Positions 23,086-35,140 are shown, counted from the first letter of the stretch. The stretch is 64,000 nt of DNA from Tupaia tana (GCA_026018925.1 JAKSZU010000025.1:25893696-25957695); one strand, 5' to 3'. Numbers and translations are program-made. Notes: generated from the sequence alone by a model not told the origin.

Positions 23086-24139
23086 CTGTCTCCCCCTAAA
23101 GGCTCGTTCAGTTCCCGCAGTCGTGAACTATGTCAGTGTTACTGGTTCTACTCAATGGAAAGAATATTTGCCAACAAGGAAATAGAATAGGGGTTCAAAT
23201 TCGGTTCTGCTTATTCCCAAAGGCTGTGTTATTTTCACTACACAAAACTGCTTTTACTAGGACTCAAAGTCCCCTTTGCATTTCCAATTCAATCTACATC
23301 GATTTCCATACAGTGAGGTACACATACACTGCGAATCAGGCCAAGTAGAACAAGTTTTGGGCCATGTCTTCTGCTGCGGATGTCCTGTTGTGTGTGGAGT
23401 CTGCCTCCTTGAGAATATTTCCCAGAGTGCTTTCAACAAAACAAAGACTTGTGTCACCTTTTAGAATTTAGGCAGCCTAATGGCCAGCTGAAAAAGCTAA
23501 AGGTGACTCTATTCCTATAAAGTGATTCTGCTGTATGCCTCTAAGTGATTTAATGTCTTGTAATTCTGTAAGCCATTAAGGAACAATTAAAGGCGAGTGT
23601 GGTACATTCCAGTTCTCTGAACACTGCACTGCCAAGTCCAGATCCTGGTTCCTATTTCATTTGTTTGTAGAGACAAGGCAGTCAGGGTGTGGGCCTTGCT
23701 TATTTCTTTTCCAATTTTCCATGACCCTTCATTCCCTCTTGCCATTTAAGGAATGTATGTCCCTCTGTCAAACTTACAGAAAAAAAGGGGTTAGGCATGG
23801 AGTGGAGTGGGGTGTAAAACACTAACAATAACGACAACGGAATACTCCGCATTTCCAAGTCCTGATTTCCAGGAAGGTGCCCTTCTTCTAAATCCCTCTT
23901 TCCCCCGCCTCTCCCCCAACCACAGGGGACTAAATCAGCCTTTCATTACCCTGAGGGGAAAGGGCTTACACTGAAAATAGCTCCAGGAGAGGAAAACGCA
24001 TGGGTGGATGCATGAATGACAATGAGTACCACATCTTTTTGTTGTTGTCTGAGAGCCGGTAGTATTCAGGAAAAGATAAAGAAGTGAGCTTGCAGAGTTG
24101 ATACCTTCTGCCTCCCACCAACAATAACATGCTCTATGC
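23086..24139. other. No recognised feature
   Basis: Unassigned. The overlapping short frames at 23,130-23,464 read against each other on both strands. Confidence 0.35.
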
Positions 24140-24290
24140 CCCTTGACGGACATTTAACCCTCATGAGACTCCTGTGAGCTAGGTATTTACCATCTGGATT
24201 TTGCAGTGGATGAAATCAAAGCAGCTCAATTACTTGCCTAAGGGCATACACTTAGAATGGATCAGACGCAGTATCCAGACCTGTAAAAAG
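24140..24290 (+). mobile_element. MIR SINE
   Basis: ACCCTCATGAGACTCCTGTG, TTTTGCAGTGGATGAAATCA, AATTACTTGCCTAAGGGCAT match the MIR core (cctcacaacaaccc, ttttacagatgagg, gtaacttgcccaaggtca). Confidence 0.75.
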
Positions 24291-24719
24291 TCCATATTGA
24301 GCAGAACAGTGACGGTGGAGATACGGAAATGACTAAGGTGCGAATGCTGCCCTCTGTTGAAAGGGGATGGAACTCGCCCACACTTGTTTCCTTTCTATTT
24401 GGAGGGACCTATATGAGAGTAACACCCCTGGCCCCAGTCCCCTCCTTCACTGCCCTTGCTCCAGGGCAGCTGAGGGACACCTGTGACTGCAGACTGGAGG
24501 AAGGAGGTGTTGTGCAGTGTAGCCCTCTCCTTCGGTTTGTGGAACTGCCTGTGGGCAGAGAAGATGTATCTTCTCTCAGTTCTCTAGTCCTAGGACTCAA
24601 AAGCTCTTCCCCTGTAAGCAAGGCTGAATACTCCAGCTCTGCTGGTGAAGCGTGAATAGGTTTACCTCCAGGGTGTATTACCTTCCTTTCTTCTCCTCTC
24701 TTTCCCTTTTGTGTGTGTT

Positions 24720-24958
24720 TGTTATAGTTATTATAGGGTGTGTGTGTTTACCAGAGAGGGAAAAAGAGAAATCACCCTCCAGGGAGGATAGCCATGCTGC
24801 ATTCCCTTCTCTTTCATTCTCCTCCTAGGATTTTGGGCACAAACGACATGTGTCCAGTGTGTTCCTCAAGCCATCAAGTCTGGGACTTGAACCGTGCTGT
24901 CACAAGCTACATGCATGAGATCCATCTGCCTTAACCTCCGTGCCACTTGCTAGCCCAG
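24720..24958 (-). mobile_element. tRNA-derived SINE, old form
   Basis: Antisense copy from TTATAGGGTGTGTGTGTTTA to CTTGCTAGCCC. A second SINE follows in the same orientation, separated only by the target repeat of the second. Confidence 0.85.
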
Positions 24959-24973
24959 CCCCTGATATTTTTC

Positions 24974-25252
24974 TTTTTCTTTTTCTTTTTTTTTTTTTTT
25001 TTTTTTGAGAGAGCTTTTTTGCTATAGGGTGTATGCATGCCGAAAACACAGAAAGAGAGAAATAGAAAGTGAGAAATTACCCCCCAGGGGTATGGTCACA
25101 CAGCAATCCCTTCTCCATTCTCTTCCTGGGATCTTGGGCATGCACGCACACACACCCAGCGTGACTTTCAAACCACCAAGTCTGAGACTCGAACTGCAGT
25201 GGGCCATGTGGGAGTCCAACATTATAACTGCTGTGCCATCTGCTGGTCTCAT
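24974..25252 (-). mobile_element. tRNA-derived SINE, long form with target-site duplication
   Basis: The T-rich tail runs from 24,974 to about 25,005, then GCTATAGGGTGTATGCATGC; the head ends CCATCTGCTGG. The 14-bp target CCCTGATATTTTTC (24,960-24,973) recurs as CCCTGATGTTTTTC (25,253-25,266). Confidence 0.92.
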
Positions 25253-25504
25253 CCCTGATGTTTTTCAGTATCTACTTTGGCTTTGATAAAAGTGGCAGTA
25301 TAACGTTCTGGTATCTGTCTGCCCTGCTGTTGCTTTCCCTATGTCTTCATTAATTGCAAACTCAATGCAACCATAAAACCCTCAGTCTACCTACAATCTC
25401 ATAGGAAAAGCCAAAGAGCCCATGGTAAGGTAACATCACAACTGTTATTAGCATGTACTAATTTCTATGGAAAGAAACACACACAGAACAGCTTCATGGG
25501 TCTT

Positions 25505-26035
25505 TTCTTTTAGAAGTTTTACGTTTAACTTTATAATCCATTTCTAGTTCATTTTTATGATGTGATGTAAGGGTAGAGTCAAATTTGTGGTTTTCTGCTT
25601 AAGGGTATCCAATTGTTCCCAACCATTTGTTGAAAAAAAATAATGCTTTTTCTCATTGCTTTGAACCTTTCTCAAATATCAATTAGCCTTGTAAGTGTGA
25701 GTCTGTGGAAATCAAATGTGTTGCATTGATTTATACATCTGTCTTTACATCAGTAAACTGTGATGCTCATTCTAGCTATATCATAAATCTGGAAACAAGG
25801 TACTTTAATTCATTCAACTTGATTCTCTCTGGAAATTATTAAGCTGTTCTAGGGTTCATTTGCATTTTCGAGTACATTTTAGAATCAAATTGTTAACATT
25901 TTGATAGGGATTGTGTTGAATCCATAGGTCAATTTAAGTAGAACTGACATCTTAGAAGTATTGACTCTTCTAATGTCTCACCAAAGCATCCATCTAGATT
26001 TATTTGGATCTTCAGTTTTTGTCAGTCGTCTGCGG
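25505..26035 (-). mobile_element. L1 LINE ORF2 fragment, antisense
   Basis: ACTTTATAATCCATTTCTAG, GTGATGTAAGGGTAGAGTCA, CCATTTGTTGAAAAAAAATA, TTGATAGGGATTGTGTTGAA are the antisense of the L1 ORF2 C-terminal third, in order. No open frame of L1 remains. Confidence 0.8.
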
Positions 26036-26059
26036 TGTTGCCTCTCTGAACACTGTGTA

Positions 26060-26178
26060 CACTCATACCTATAATTCAGGGCTGGATGAAGCTGAGGTGG
26101 ATCATGGCATAGAGACTCTGATGAGGTGCCTGTCTCTTTGTCTCTCTTGCTTATGAGAGAAAGAAATAAACTTAATTT
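26060..26178 (+). mobile_element. SINE 3' fragment (weak)
   Basis: GATCATGGCATAGAGACTCT to GTGCCTGTCTCTTTGTCTCT and a AAGAAATAAACTT tail resembles the end of the divergent SINE form. It sits between two antisense L1 pieces. Confidence 0.45.
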
Positions 26179-26179
26179 T

Positions 26180-27345
26180 TTTTATATTTTTTTGCTAGAA
26201 TTTTCTTCATGTCTTATAGTGCTGGTTTAATAGAGATAAATTCCCTCAGTATTGTTTACTTAAATCTTTGTTTCACCTTCATTTTTAAAAAGACAGTTAT
26301 GGGTATACAGTTCTAAGTTGACTATGTATTTTCTTTTTATCTCTTCACTATGTTATTCCACTTTCTTCTGGCTTACATGATTTCTGTTGAGAAGCTTATG
26401 GATATTCTTTCCTTTGGGTTTTCTTTCCATATGTATTTTTTTCTGGATTTCTCTAATATTTTTCTTTCACATTGATTTTCTGTACTTAGATTATAATGTA
26501 TCTTTATGAAGTTATTTAAAAATTTCTTATACTTATTTGGAGGCCCTTCTTTAGCTTCTAGGATTATTTGTTTCATCAGATTAGGAAAATTTTTAGTATT
26601 ATTTTTTCAAATAAGTTTTCTGTTCCTACATCTTTCTACCTCATAACCTGACACTTAAATTTACACATAGGTAGGTCAGCTGAAGTTGTTCCACATTTCA
26701 CTCATGTTTTGTAGATTTTTTTTCCAGTTCCATTTTCCCTTTAGTTCTTATTGCTGTCTCTGCAAGTTGAGTAGTCTTTTTTTCCCAGTGTCTAATGAAT
26801 TGGTAATCACATCATCAAGTGTGTTTTTTATTTCAGGTATTGTATTTGTCATCTCTTGAGAAAAATTTAATTTGGTTTTCCTATATCTTTCCTTATTTTT
26901 TAATGATACTAATGCCTATGCAGCATTAGAATGTTTACATATTTTTATCCACTAATTTTATAGTTTTATAATTTATAAGCTATTTTTAAATGATTTTTTC
27001 TCAATATGAATTTCGTTTCCTACATTTTAATATTTGTAATAATTTTTGGATGGATTCAGTACTCAGCCAAAGATTTGAGTAGAAGGAATTCTCTTTTCTG
27101 TCTCTGTTCCAGTTTATTTTCTCTGTTATTGTACCATAAACATTCCAGTCATATCGAGATGAGTAAGTCTGATAGTTCTCCCTTTCTGGCTTTATGCCCT
27201 GGAATGTTTCTTCAGGCAATCATCTGTTCTCTTCCCTCAGAGATTATTCTCTTGTGGTATTTTTTTTTTCTATTTTTTAGAATTGCTGGTGTGATAGAGA
27301 ACAGTCCCCATTGCTCTACCATGGAAAGAGATCTACACATCTGAC
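26180..27345 (-). mobile_element. L1-like antisense sequence
   Basis: AGTGCTGGTTTAATAGAGAT, TTATTCCACTTTCTTCTGGC, ATCAGATTAGGAAAATTTTT, TTTTTATTTCAGGTATTGTA and GAAAAATTTAATTTGGTTTT resemble an antisense segment common in old L1 and HAL1-type elements. Diverged and T-rich. Its relation to the piece at 25,505-26,035 (same element or not) is unclear. Confidence 0.5.
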
Positions 27346-27449
27346 CAATCGAATGATGTCTCATGTTCTTATCGATAATCTATGATGATAATAGATCTTC
27401 ATATGTAAAAATCTTTTGATTGAATTGCTTGTTTATTGTTTGTTTGTTA

Positions 27450-27689
27450 GTTTTTTTTGCCATAGAGCACACATGCTCTCCAGACAGAGACCAAGAGAGG
27501 GTAAGTGAGAAATCACCTCCTGGGGGGTGGTCACATCACAGTCCCTTCTCCTCTATTCTCCTCCTGGGATTTTGGGCATGTGCACACACATATGCCTGAT
27601 GTGACTTTCAAGCCACCAAGTTTGGGACTTGAACCTTAGTCAGTCATGTTGGAATCCAGTGCCTTAACCTCCACGCCACCTGCTGGCCT
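27450..27689 (-). mobile_element. tRNA-derived SINE, old long form
   Basis: TTGCCATAGAGCACACATGC to CACGCCACCTGCTGGCC. The head holds an exact CTCF-consensus match on the minus strand. Confidence 0.9.
27673..27686 (-). promoter_or_regulatory. CTCF-consensus match in SINE head
   Basis: The minus strand reads CCAGCAGGTGGCGT, fitting CCASYAGRKGGCRS at 13 of 14 positions. Occupancy unknown. Confidence 0.4.
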
Positions 27690-27717
27690 CCAGCTCAGTT
27701 TTTAATATTCAAAAATG

Positions 27718-27941
27718 TTGGCCCGTCATGGCTGACCATGGTTTGAATCCCAGTCCTGGTGGCCTGAAGAACACACTGGGCATGCATGGTATATGTCCAA
27801 AATCCCAATAGGATGGGAATGGAAAAATGGAGGGGAAACATTGTGGCATGATACTGTTCCATTGGGGGTGCCTCCTCTGTCTCTCTTTTCCTGTCTTTCT
27901 TTGGTAAGTGCATGGGTCTCCTGCGATAAAAAAAAAAAAAA
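27718..27941 (+). mobile_element. tRNA-derived SINE, divergent form, 5' truncated
   Basis: Starts within the head at TTGGCCCGTCATGGCTGACC, continues through GGTTTGAATCCCAGTCCTGG and ends in a run of A. It lies next to an oppositely oriented SINE, giving a potential inverted pair. Confidence 0.8.
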
Positions 27942-29149
27942 GTTAAGATCTTAACACTAAATTTTATTATGTATTAACATGAAGAATGCTGATGAAGGGA
28001 GATATTACAAAAGTCAACTCTTTTTCTCAGGATCTAAGGAAATAGTATCCTTCCAGCAGAAACTCTTGAATTCAGTAGACATTGTCTTCTCAGCATCTCA
28101 TCCCGGAAGTACGCTTCAGCAAGATGCCATATTGTCTGAGTGAAAACAACAGCATCAGATACATTTTTGTAAAATTTTTGTGAATCAAGCAACATAGTGA
28201 TGGCTAATGTACATTTTCCACTGTTCACCCCAATGATTGGGTGACTTGGTTCTTTGACCATCTTTTAAAAAGTATCCTTTTTAAATAGCTACTCTGAACA
28301 TCAAATATACATATAGTGGCAAATGTTAGCCATTATCTAAATATTTTGGGAGTATAGTTCATTAGACGGTGCAGGTGAGTTCTCATTTTTATCTAATTAT
28401 CTGAGTCATTAAGAAACCCTTAAAACTCCTTTCTTAGTCTAAAAGGTACTCAATAATTGAAGTTATATAGATCTAACCTAAGCTTTTAGTACTGTGAACT
28501 CATTTGGTTGTTGTTGAAAGGTGGTTTTAAAAATAACCAAATGTTCAAAAGAAATGTGACTGAAATCATAAGTAGATATTTGGATATATCAGAATCAAAT
28601 CGTCTGTTCTTTTGATCTACTTGTTAAGTGGACGCTTTGATGCTATATCTGTTTCCTCTTTTTGAAAAGCAGACAGTAAAGGAAATAGTTATAATCAGAA
28701 TTTAATTCTCATGTCTTTTATTTAATGGGTTACCTAGGTAACTAGCAGTTTTCAGAAATCTTTAAAATTCACATTTTTTAATCCGGGAAAAGAAATGAAG
28801 AGCATGTTTTGAAGAATTTATAAAGGATGCCTTAATATCTACAGCTGAAAAGAGTCTGCCATAATCTTTCGGTTTGGACATTAATATTTTCTTACTTTGT
28901 GAATGCATCATTACTGACCACCTACTATGGTTCAGTACCCATACTGGGCATTGAAACAGAGAATCCTGAGCATATTTCTCAGCTCATTTTTCTGTGATTT
29001 ATAATTGTTTATATGTGTATGCTACATATATTTTACGTATAGATAAGTGTGTGTGTGTGAAGCACAGATTGCATATAACTTCTGTTAAATATGTGGTATC
29101 ATATTTTCTATTCTATTTCCCTTTTTCAATTTATGAACTCTAGGTTCAT
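27942..29149. other. No recognised feature
   Basis: AT-rich. A possible faint MIR/L2 trace occurs near 28,915-28,970 (ACCACCTACTATGGTTCAGT). The 75-codon minus frame at 28,034-28,261 shows no known domain. Confidence 0.3.
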
Positions 29150-29815
29150 CTTAAACAACAATTTTGCCAAAGCATTTCCATGATTACAAACCAACATTGA
29201 GTCTTTATTACCTGAACAATAAAGCGAAAACTCCTCATTCAGTCCTTCAAAGTTCTTTTGGTACTAGCCTGCGTTTCCTGCCACATTTTTCCATAAGAAA
29301 AATCAGTCAACAGAAATTTCCATTAGAGTCAAAGTATTTCGTGTGCATGTTGCCAAGGTCTCCCTAGGCCCTTCTCTCCATCCCATCTTTCCAAAGGCAT
29401 TTATGTCTTCTAGAAATGTTCTTCCGATGGCCATCTGTCCATCTTAACCCTATCTTTGCCTTCACAGAAAATCAAGCACTGTATCTTTATACACACATCT
29501 GATTATTTCTACCCAAAGTGCTATGTCTTCAATATGAACACTCACTGTTTTCACCCTTACCATGGGGAATACTGGCTTACTCTGCTGTTTGTACTTCTCT
29601 GTCTAAAGGTCGTGGTCCTTAGCATAATGGAATTAATTTTACAAACCATATCTTAAAACTACTCATGCTGTTACATAGTCTGATAAAGTTTTATATCTTC
29701 ACCTACATTGTATATCCCTTAAGACAGGAAAATTGTCTTATGCACTTTTGCCTTCTTATATCACCCTGCATAGAATCTTGCACAGAGAAGACTATCTGTA
29801 AGCATTTTTTTTTTC
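29150..29815 (+). mobile_element. L2 LINE, RT end to 3' end
   Basis: GAACAATAAAGCGAAAACTC, CTTCAAAGTTCTTTTGGTAC, GCCTTCACAGAAAATCAAGC and the terminus CTTAAGACAGGAAAATTGTC with AGAATCTTGCACAG are L2 in sense order. No frame survives beyond 77 codons. Confidence 0.6.
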
Positions 29816-29829
29816 TTTATTTAGTGTGG

Positions 29830-29990
29830 TGGCAAGGACAGTGGAAAGATGCTAGAGGTTTGGGTTCTAGTCTTGATTTATTGGTTGTTTTCCATTAGAA
29901 AAAGTTACATAAATTTTTCTGGGCCTGTTTAAACAATTATATGATAAGAGACTTGATGCCTTGATCTGTAAGTCTCGTTTCAGCCTAACA
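29830..29990 (-). mobile_element. MIR fragment (weak)
   Basis: TTTGGGTTCTAGTCTTGATT, AAATTTTTCTGGGCCTG and GATAAGAGACTTG resemble the antisense MIR body (gacctcggtctcctcatc region). Low similarity. Confidence 0.4.
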
Positions 29991-30624
29991 TATGCTTGGT
30001 TTCAACTCAACAAATGTGGCATTGTCAAATTTGTATAGTTTCACATGAAAATGTTAAGAGATTGATTTTTCTTATGTAGCAAAGTGAATAGGGTAGATAT
30101 TCTAGCACTAGCTCAGATACATTAATGGTTTCTTTTTTCATTCTACCATTTTTAACATTTGATTTTCTTCCTCTTGGTCACAAGATGGCTGCTCTACCTC
30201 TAAGCACTCATTTGCACTTTCTTAATAGAAAAAAGAGGAAGATTATGAAGGGCAAAATGTGAATGACAACTGAGTGTGTCCCTTTTTATCAGCAAAACAA
30301 TTGGTTTTTTAGAAGCCCCAACAAGCCAAGCCAGGGAAAATAAGTTTTTAGTTGCAAAGTTAGTCTCTATGTTCTTTTTCAGTCTGGCTGTTTCTGTCTC
30401 TGTCTCTGTCTCTCTCCATAAGGGAGAAATAGAGTGATAAGCCAATAGCATCCTTCAAACTGGTATTGCATAAATATCTATATCTTTATGTCTTACATCT
30501 TATTAATTACTGTAATGAAGCATACAGTCTGTCAGTAAATAAAAGAACAATAGAACATTTTGAAGAAGGGAGTTGAAAAACACTTAAAATGCTTTCGTTT
30601 GGGGGTATACTATCAATATTATGT
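29991..30624. other. No recognised feature
   Basis: Unassigned. A short CTGTCTCTGTCTCTGTCTC run lies near 30,393-30,416. Confidence 0.35.
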
Positions 30625-31370
30625 GAGCGCTTCCTTGTCCAGAGTCTTGCCAATTATGACTTCACTGACGTATAACTTATGTGTAATAGCCCACATCCAT
30701 TTAAAGTATACAGTTTCGTGAGTTTCAGCAGGTGGACAGACTCATGAAACTGTCCCCAAGTCGAGACGCCCACTGGATCATAGCCCCTAGCCAAGCGCTT
30801 CCTGCCCCTCTGAGTCCATTTCATCCCACACCCTACCTCAAAGGACCGCTAACCTGCTTGCTTCCACTGAGAGGTTCATTGCTATCTCTAACGTTTTCTA
30901 TGAATGAACACTCAGGATATACTCTTTTCTACGTGATGACACATGCTTCGAGATTCATACCCATCATTGTATGGGCGTAACACACTTTGCTCATCACTCC
31001 GTGGCTGGCTGGTTACTTCTAGTTTTTGACTGATATAAATTACACCACTGTGAACATTCATGTGTAAGTTTTGGTATTTATATATATTTGTTTTTATTCT
31101 TTTTCCTTTCTTTGACTATCTAGAAATTGGTTGTATGAAATGTTAGTAAACTAAGTGTGATTCTAAAGAATCTGCTGAGTTGTTCTCGAACGTGGTTGTG
31201 CCATTTTACAATCCTGCCAGCAATTTATAGGGATTCGAGTTGCAATGTGTGCTTGCCAATATTGGGTCTAGTCATTTTAGCTATTGTAATAGGGGTGGAG
31301 CCGTAGGGTTTATGCATTTATTTTGATTAAGTCATGTCACTTAAGTTTTCCTAGCGACAGTTTTCCATGG
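30625..31370 (-). mobile_element. L1 LINE 3' region, antisense
   Basis: CATCCATTTAAAGTATACAG, TGAACATTCATGTGTAAGTT, GTGCCATTTTACAATCCTGC, CAGCAATTTATAGGGATTCG follow the antisense L1 3' UTR and ORF2 end. Middle portions are rearranged or diverged. Confidence 0.7.
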
Positions 31371-32774
31371 TACTTAAGTTGATTACTTATGCTTTTGCAG
31401 TAGAAAAATAATATCTGAAAATAATGATAATTTTATTTCTTCCTTTTCAATTCTATAATTCACTTTTTTGTTCTACATCGAAATGGAGTGTTAAAATTCT
31501 GGACTTCCAATCAATAATATTAATGACAATGAGCAATATGATGGCAATATATTTAGTGATTCAGCATTTAGGATAGGCACTTTTCATCACATTAAAAAAT
31601 AAGCTTTTGAAAATTGTTGACAAAGAGGTTTTATTTTTCCATCATCGTTGCATAATACATTTTTGAAAACATCTTTTTGGCATCTGTTGACACGATTTTC
31701 TCCCCAGTGTTATTCACACCCCCCAGATGAACTCTCCTTGAGTATATAATATTAAAAATGTAATTTGTTGGTATTTAATTTATAATTTTGTCATAAGTAT
31801 TCATGAATGACAGCGATCTTTATTTGCCAATTTTATTTTCCAGCAGTGAGTGCTGTCTTTAGGAAATGTAATATGGGGTCTTTTCAGTTCTGTTTATGCT
31901 CTTAACAATTTGTATAGCGTTGAGGTTATTGTGTCTTAAGTCTTTGGAGGAATTCAGCTCATGAATGTACTTTTGTTGTTGGAAGCAAATTTCCAGCACC
32001 TTTTTGAATATGTTCCTCACTTCTCAGTCTATTAAGGTCTCCCTTCATGAATCTATATTGACTTTAACCACCCCTGCCTCCCCGTCCTTCCACTCTCTCG
32101 CGGACAAACAGTGTTGTCATTGATTGCATTGCACAGTTAAATTCATTAGCAGAGCGTATTATCTGTATACGAAACAACTTTTTAAAAGCCCTGAGCAGAT
32201 CCTGAAACTGCTGCTGCATTCATTTGAACTTTTGTTATGTGATAAATTTCAGTAATTTATAAACCTCACAGCCTTTGGTGTTTAATCATAGCAGCAGGAA
32301 TGAACCAAGATACGGATGGAAGCAGAAGTCCCAAGCATGGGCATTCTAGGAAGCTTTTGCTTTTCTGATTGAAAGGGACAGATTCTTCAAGCATCCTCTT
32401 AATTCCCTCCCTTATCTGTGCTCCTTATTTGGGTTTGGAGTGAGAATATGATGCGCGGGGGCCTAGCAGCTATCTTGAGACCATAAAGTTACTCATCTAA
32501 AAACAAAATCAAAAGACATATAGAAAGATCCTGGGTTCTCGAAGGTAACATTTGTAACCTTATCTTTACTGTTAAAGAAAACTTGGAAAAATATTTCCAG
32601 CTTATTGTAACTTGATTAAAATAAAAAATGAATACACAGAAAAATGAAAGGAAAAATGCATATAGAGTACAGGTCTAAATATTTTATTATTAGATTCATC
32701 TGTCATAAAATAACTTCATCAAATCATCATCCAAGTTTCTAAATGGCTACTCCCATGGTCTGTGCTCATCTAAT
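31371..32774. other. 1.4 kb repeat-poor DNA
   Basis: No repeat family is recognised. The section 32,100-32,330 has mixed composition with homeodomain-like and SOX-like words and may be conserved non-coding DNA, but this cannot be shown from one sequence. Confidence 0.25.
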
Positions 32775-33095
32775 GTGTATTAGCTGCTAAAGTTATCCTA
32801 AAAAATGCCACACACTGAGTGCCTTAGACCTTAGAAATTATTTCTCACGTTTCTGGAAGTGCAAAGTCCAGGATCAATGTATTGGCGGGCTGGGCTTCCC
32901 CGACGCTTCTCTCTTTGGCTTGTAGTTAATCACTTTCTTTCTGCGTCCTTACATACCCTTTTGTCTGGGTGTGAGCATCCCTGGTGTGTCTCCCTCCTCT
33001 TGAACACTAGGCCTTCTGGACCAGGGCCTCATGCTTACGGCCACGCCTAACCTTATCCACCTCTTGTAAGCCCTCGTCTCCGAACACAGCCAAGT
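32775..33095 (-). mobile_element. MaLR-type LTR, antisense
   Basis: GTGTATTAGCTGCTAAAGTT, CACACTGAGTGCCTTAGACC, AATTATTTCTCACGTTTCTG and AGTGCAAAGTCCAGGATCAA are the antisense 3' end of an MST/MLT1-like LTR. The downstream half is more diverged. The 63-codon frame here is incidental. Confidence 0.65.
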
Positions 33096-33123
33096 TTAGA
33101 GGAGTTAAAACTTTGCCATGTAA

Positions 33124-33137
33124 CCGCGAGGTGGCAG
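33124..33137 (+). promoter_or_regulatory. Exact CTCF core motif
   Basis: CCGCGAGGTGGCAG fits the CTCF core CCGCGNGGNGGCAG at every position. It lies just outside the MaLR LTR and not in a SINE. Orientation is plus. A palindromic CRE follows ten bases later. Confidence 0.5.
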
Positions 33138-33146
33138 TTCCCTGCA

Positions 33147-33154
33147 TGACGTCA
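33147..33154. promoter_or_regulatory. Palindromic CRE (TGACGTCA)
   Basis: A full TGACGTCA cAMP-response/ATF element. The CpG is intact in otherwise CpG-poor DNA. With the CTCF core it makes the best regulatory candidate in the window. Confidence 0.4.
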
Positions 33155-33159
33155 TGGCA

Positions 33160-33899
33160 GACCAGGAGTGCCCAGTTCAGGGAGCTAAGTCAGCAGCCCT
33201 TGGGCCACGCTGTGAGAAACACTTCCGTGGGATCTAGGTGAGCATTGCACCAGCCCTAGACCAACGCCTTCCAGAAATTTTGTCTAGGGAGGAAATAATA
33301 AATACACTCCTTGGAGTCCTTGTGAAATGGGCTTCTCTTACAACGGAAAGCTTCCAAGGGGATAAAACCAGGAGGTATATTTGATAAAATCGATATTAGA
33401 AATCAGAGCTGGCTTGAGAATGGAGCCAACCACAAATATTCTAGAGTTTGTCCATTAACGACTACGTTCCAGCATCGAGTTCCCTTTTCTGAGGACGGCA
33501 CCTCCATTATATTTGGGAACTTTTTCTTTATGCTGCATTTTAATTTTCATAAAGGGCTGTCGGTTAAGGAGCTCTGCTTCCTCCTAACAAGGGGTTATTT
33601 AAGCTGGCGAATGCCTGCTCTTCTTTTGGTTAACTGGTTACCTTAGACTTGCCAACCAAGAACCCTATTAACAGGTAGGTTAATCTGGAAGACCACACGA
33701 GGACTTCCCAGCTTGGGGAATAGGTGATCAGAAAAAGGGAAACACTTAAAGCATTTGTTCGAACAATGCATCTTCAGAGAAGCCTCGTAGCTCACGCTCA
33801 CCTGGGAGACACTTTCTCCTGTGTATCTACAGTACTCAGTACAACCTTCCTCCTGGATGATTACTGGATCATGTAATATGTTCACATCACCCCTGCCTA
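33160..33899. other. No recognised feature
   Basis: Unassigned DNA downstream of the CTCF/CRE pair; no exon or repeat supported. Confidence 0.3.
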
Positions 33900-34020
33900 C
33901 TTAGCTCATTCCAGCAGGGAGAGACTTGCCTCTTTTGATCTTTGTAATCCCAGAACCCAGCATACTAGCGTTGCATAATCACACTTAATAAATGGTTGCT
34001 GGATGAACCAACTGATTGCT
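33900..34020 (+). mobile_element. L2 LINE 3' end
   Basis: CATTCCAGCAGGGAGAGACT, TTTGTAATCCCAGAACCCAG and CACTTAATAAATGGTTGCTG match the last 110 bases of L2. Confidence 0.65.
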
Positions 34021-34059
34021 TTAATCAATATTTTAACTCATTTATGAATTGATAAATTT

Positions 34060-34570
34060 AGTTAAAGTGATTCGGCATTCAGTATGTACTGTGGAGGCAG
34101 TGCTAGGGATATGACCGTGGGTAAGATAATCCCAATTCAGGAAGCGTGTGGTCTGGGGGTGCGGGATTCAGCAACAGGGCACCGATCAAGTGGCCAGTAG
34201 AGGCAGGCGAGTGGAAACAATATCTAGGTCATTCATGCAGGTAACAAATAATCGTCTAGAGGCTCTTCTCTTTGAGTCAGCCTCCATGAATAAATATGCA
34301 CAAGCTGTGATGGGACCAAACCTGTGAAGCACCTCACGGTATGGAGAGATTAGGAAAAGCTTCTCAGAAAAAGCAGTATCTGAACAGGATAGCTTGGTCC
34401 TTTTGTGCCACTATTTAGTTAGCTTCTTTGTCATTCATTCATCCATTCATTAGTTAATCTTTCAACAGGTGTTCATTGAGAATTGAGCAGTAACCAAGCG
34501 CTGTCCATGGGTGTAGGGAAACCCAGATCTCACAGACCTAATGGTCAAGTTCAGCAAAAGAAGCTGAAAC
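34060..34570 (-). mobile_element. L2 LINE 3' pieces, antisense
   Basis: Two successive antisense 3' ends: one beginning near GGCATTCAGTATGTACTGTG with AGCTTCTCAGAAAAAGCAGT further in, the second beginning CATTCATTCATCCATTCATT. Together with the sense L2 end just upstream they form an inverted arrangement. Confidence 0.5.
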
Positions 34571-35127
34571 GGTCCTTTTTGACTTTTTGTGATTTTGCTC
34601 TTTAACCATGTCATGCCATGGTCTACGGGCGTTATAAAGTAAGTTTTACAAACTATCAAGAGGTATAAAAATAGATTACAAGTATGGGGGTTGCTTTCGT
34701 TGTTATTGCCATTATTAAGATATTCTGATCAATAGTTAGTAAGGAGAGGCATGATTGTATCTCTCGAGTGTCTCTTTTATATCTCCTGCCTCTGCTTACG
34801 TTTCTTGATTATAGTCTTTGGTCTTTAACAAGTATTTATCCACTCAATAACCAAGCTAGGGCAGCTGTGTATTGCTTTTAGGCTTAGAGAGCTTCCAGAT
34901 CTCACTTCTCTACAAGTTTACATCAGCTCCTGGTGGTGGCCACATCACCCACACTTTCCCTCCAGGCTTATCCGTTTGATGTTTTTCCAAAGGACCACAC
35001 ACTTCCTGAATAGAACACTATGGATTCTGGTTCAATGAGACCCAGGAATCTGCATTTTGTACAAGCCTGGGAGCAATTCTATTGTCATCAGTGAGCATTA
35101 CGAAACTGACAAAGTACTACCGTAAAT
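34571..35127. other. No recognised feature
   Basis: Unassigned stretch before a SINE pair. Confidence 0.35.
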
Positions 35128-35140
35128 CACGTGTACATTT

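Noticed and set aside
24974-25005. Pyrimidine tract as a regulatory element
   Set aside because: It is the antisense A tail of a SINE bounded by its target duplication.
32775-33095. Endogenous retrovirus with genes
   Set aside because: This and the other LTRs (18,041; 53,325; 58,978; 62,938) are solo or fragmentary with no gag, pol or env sequence beside them.
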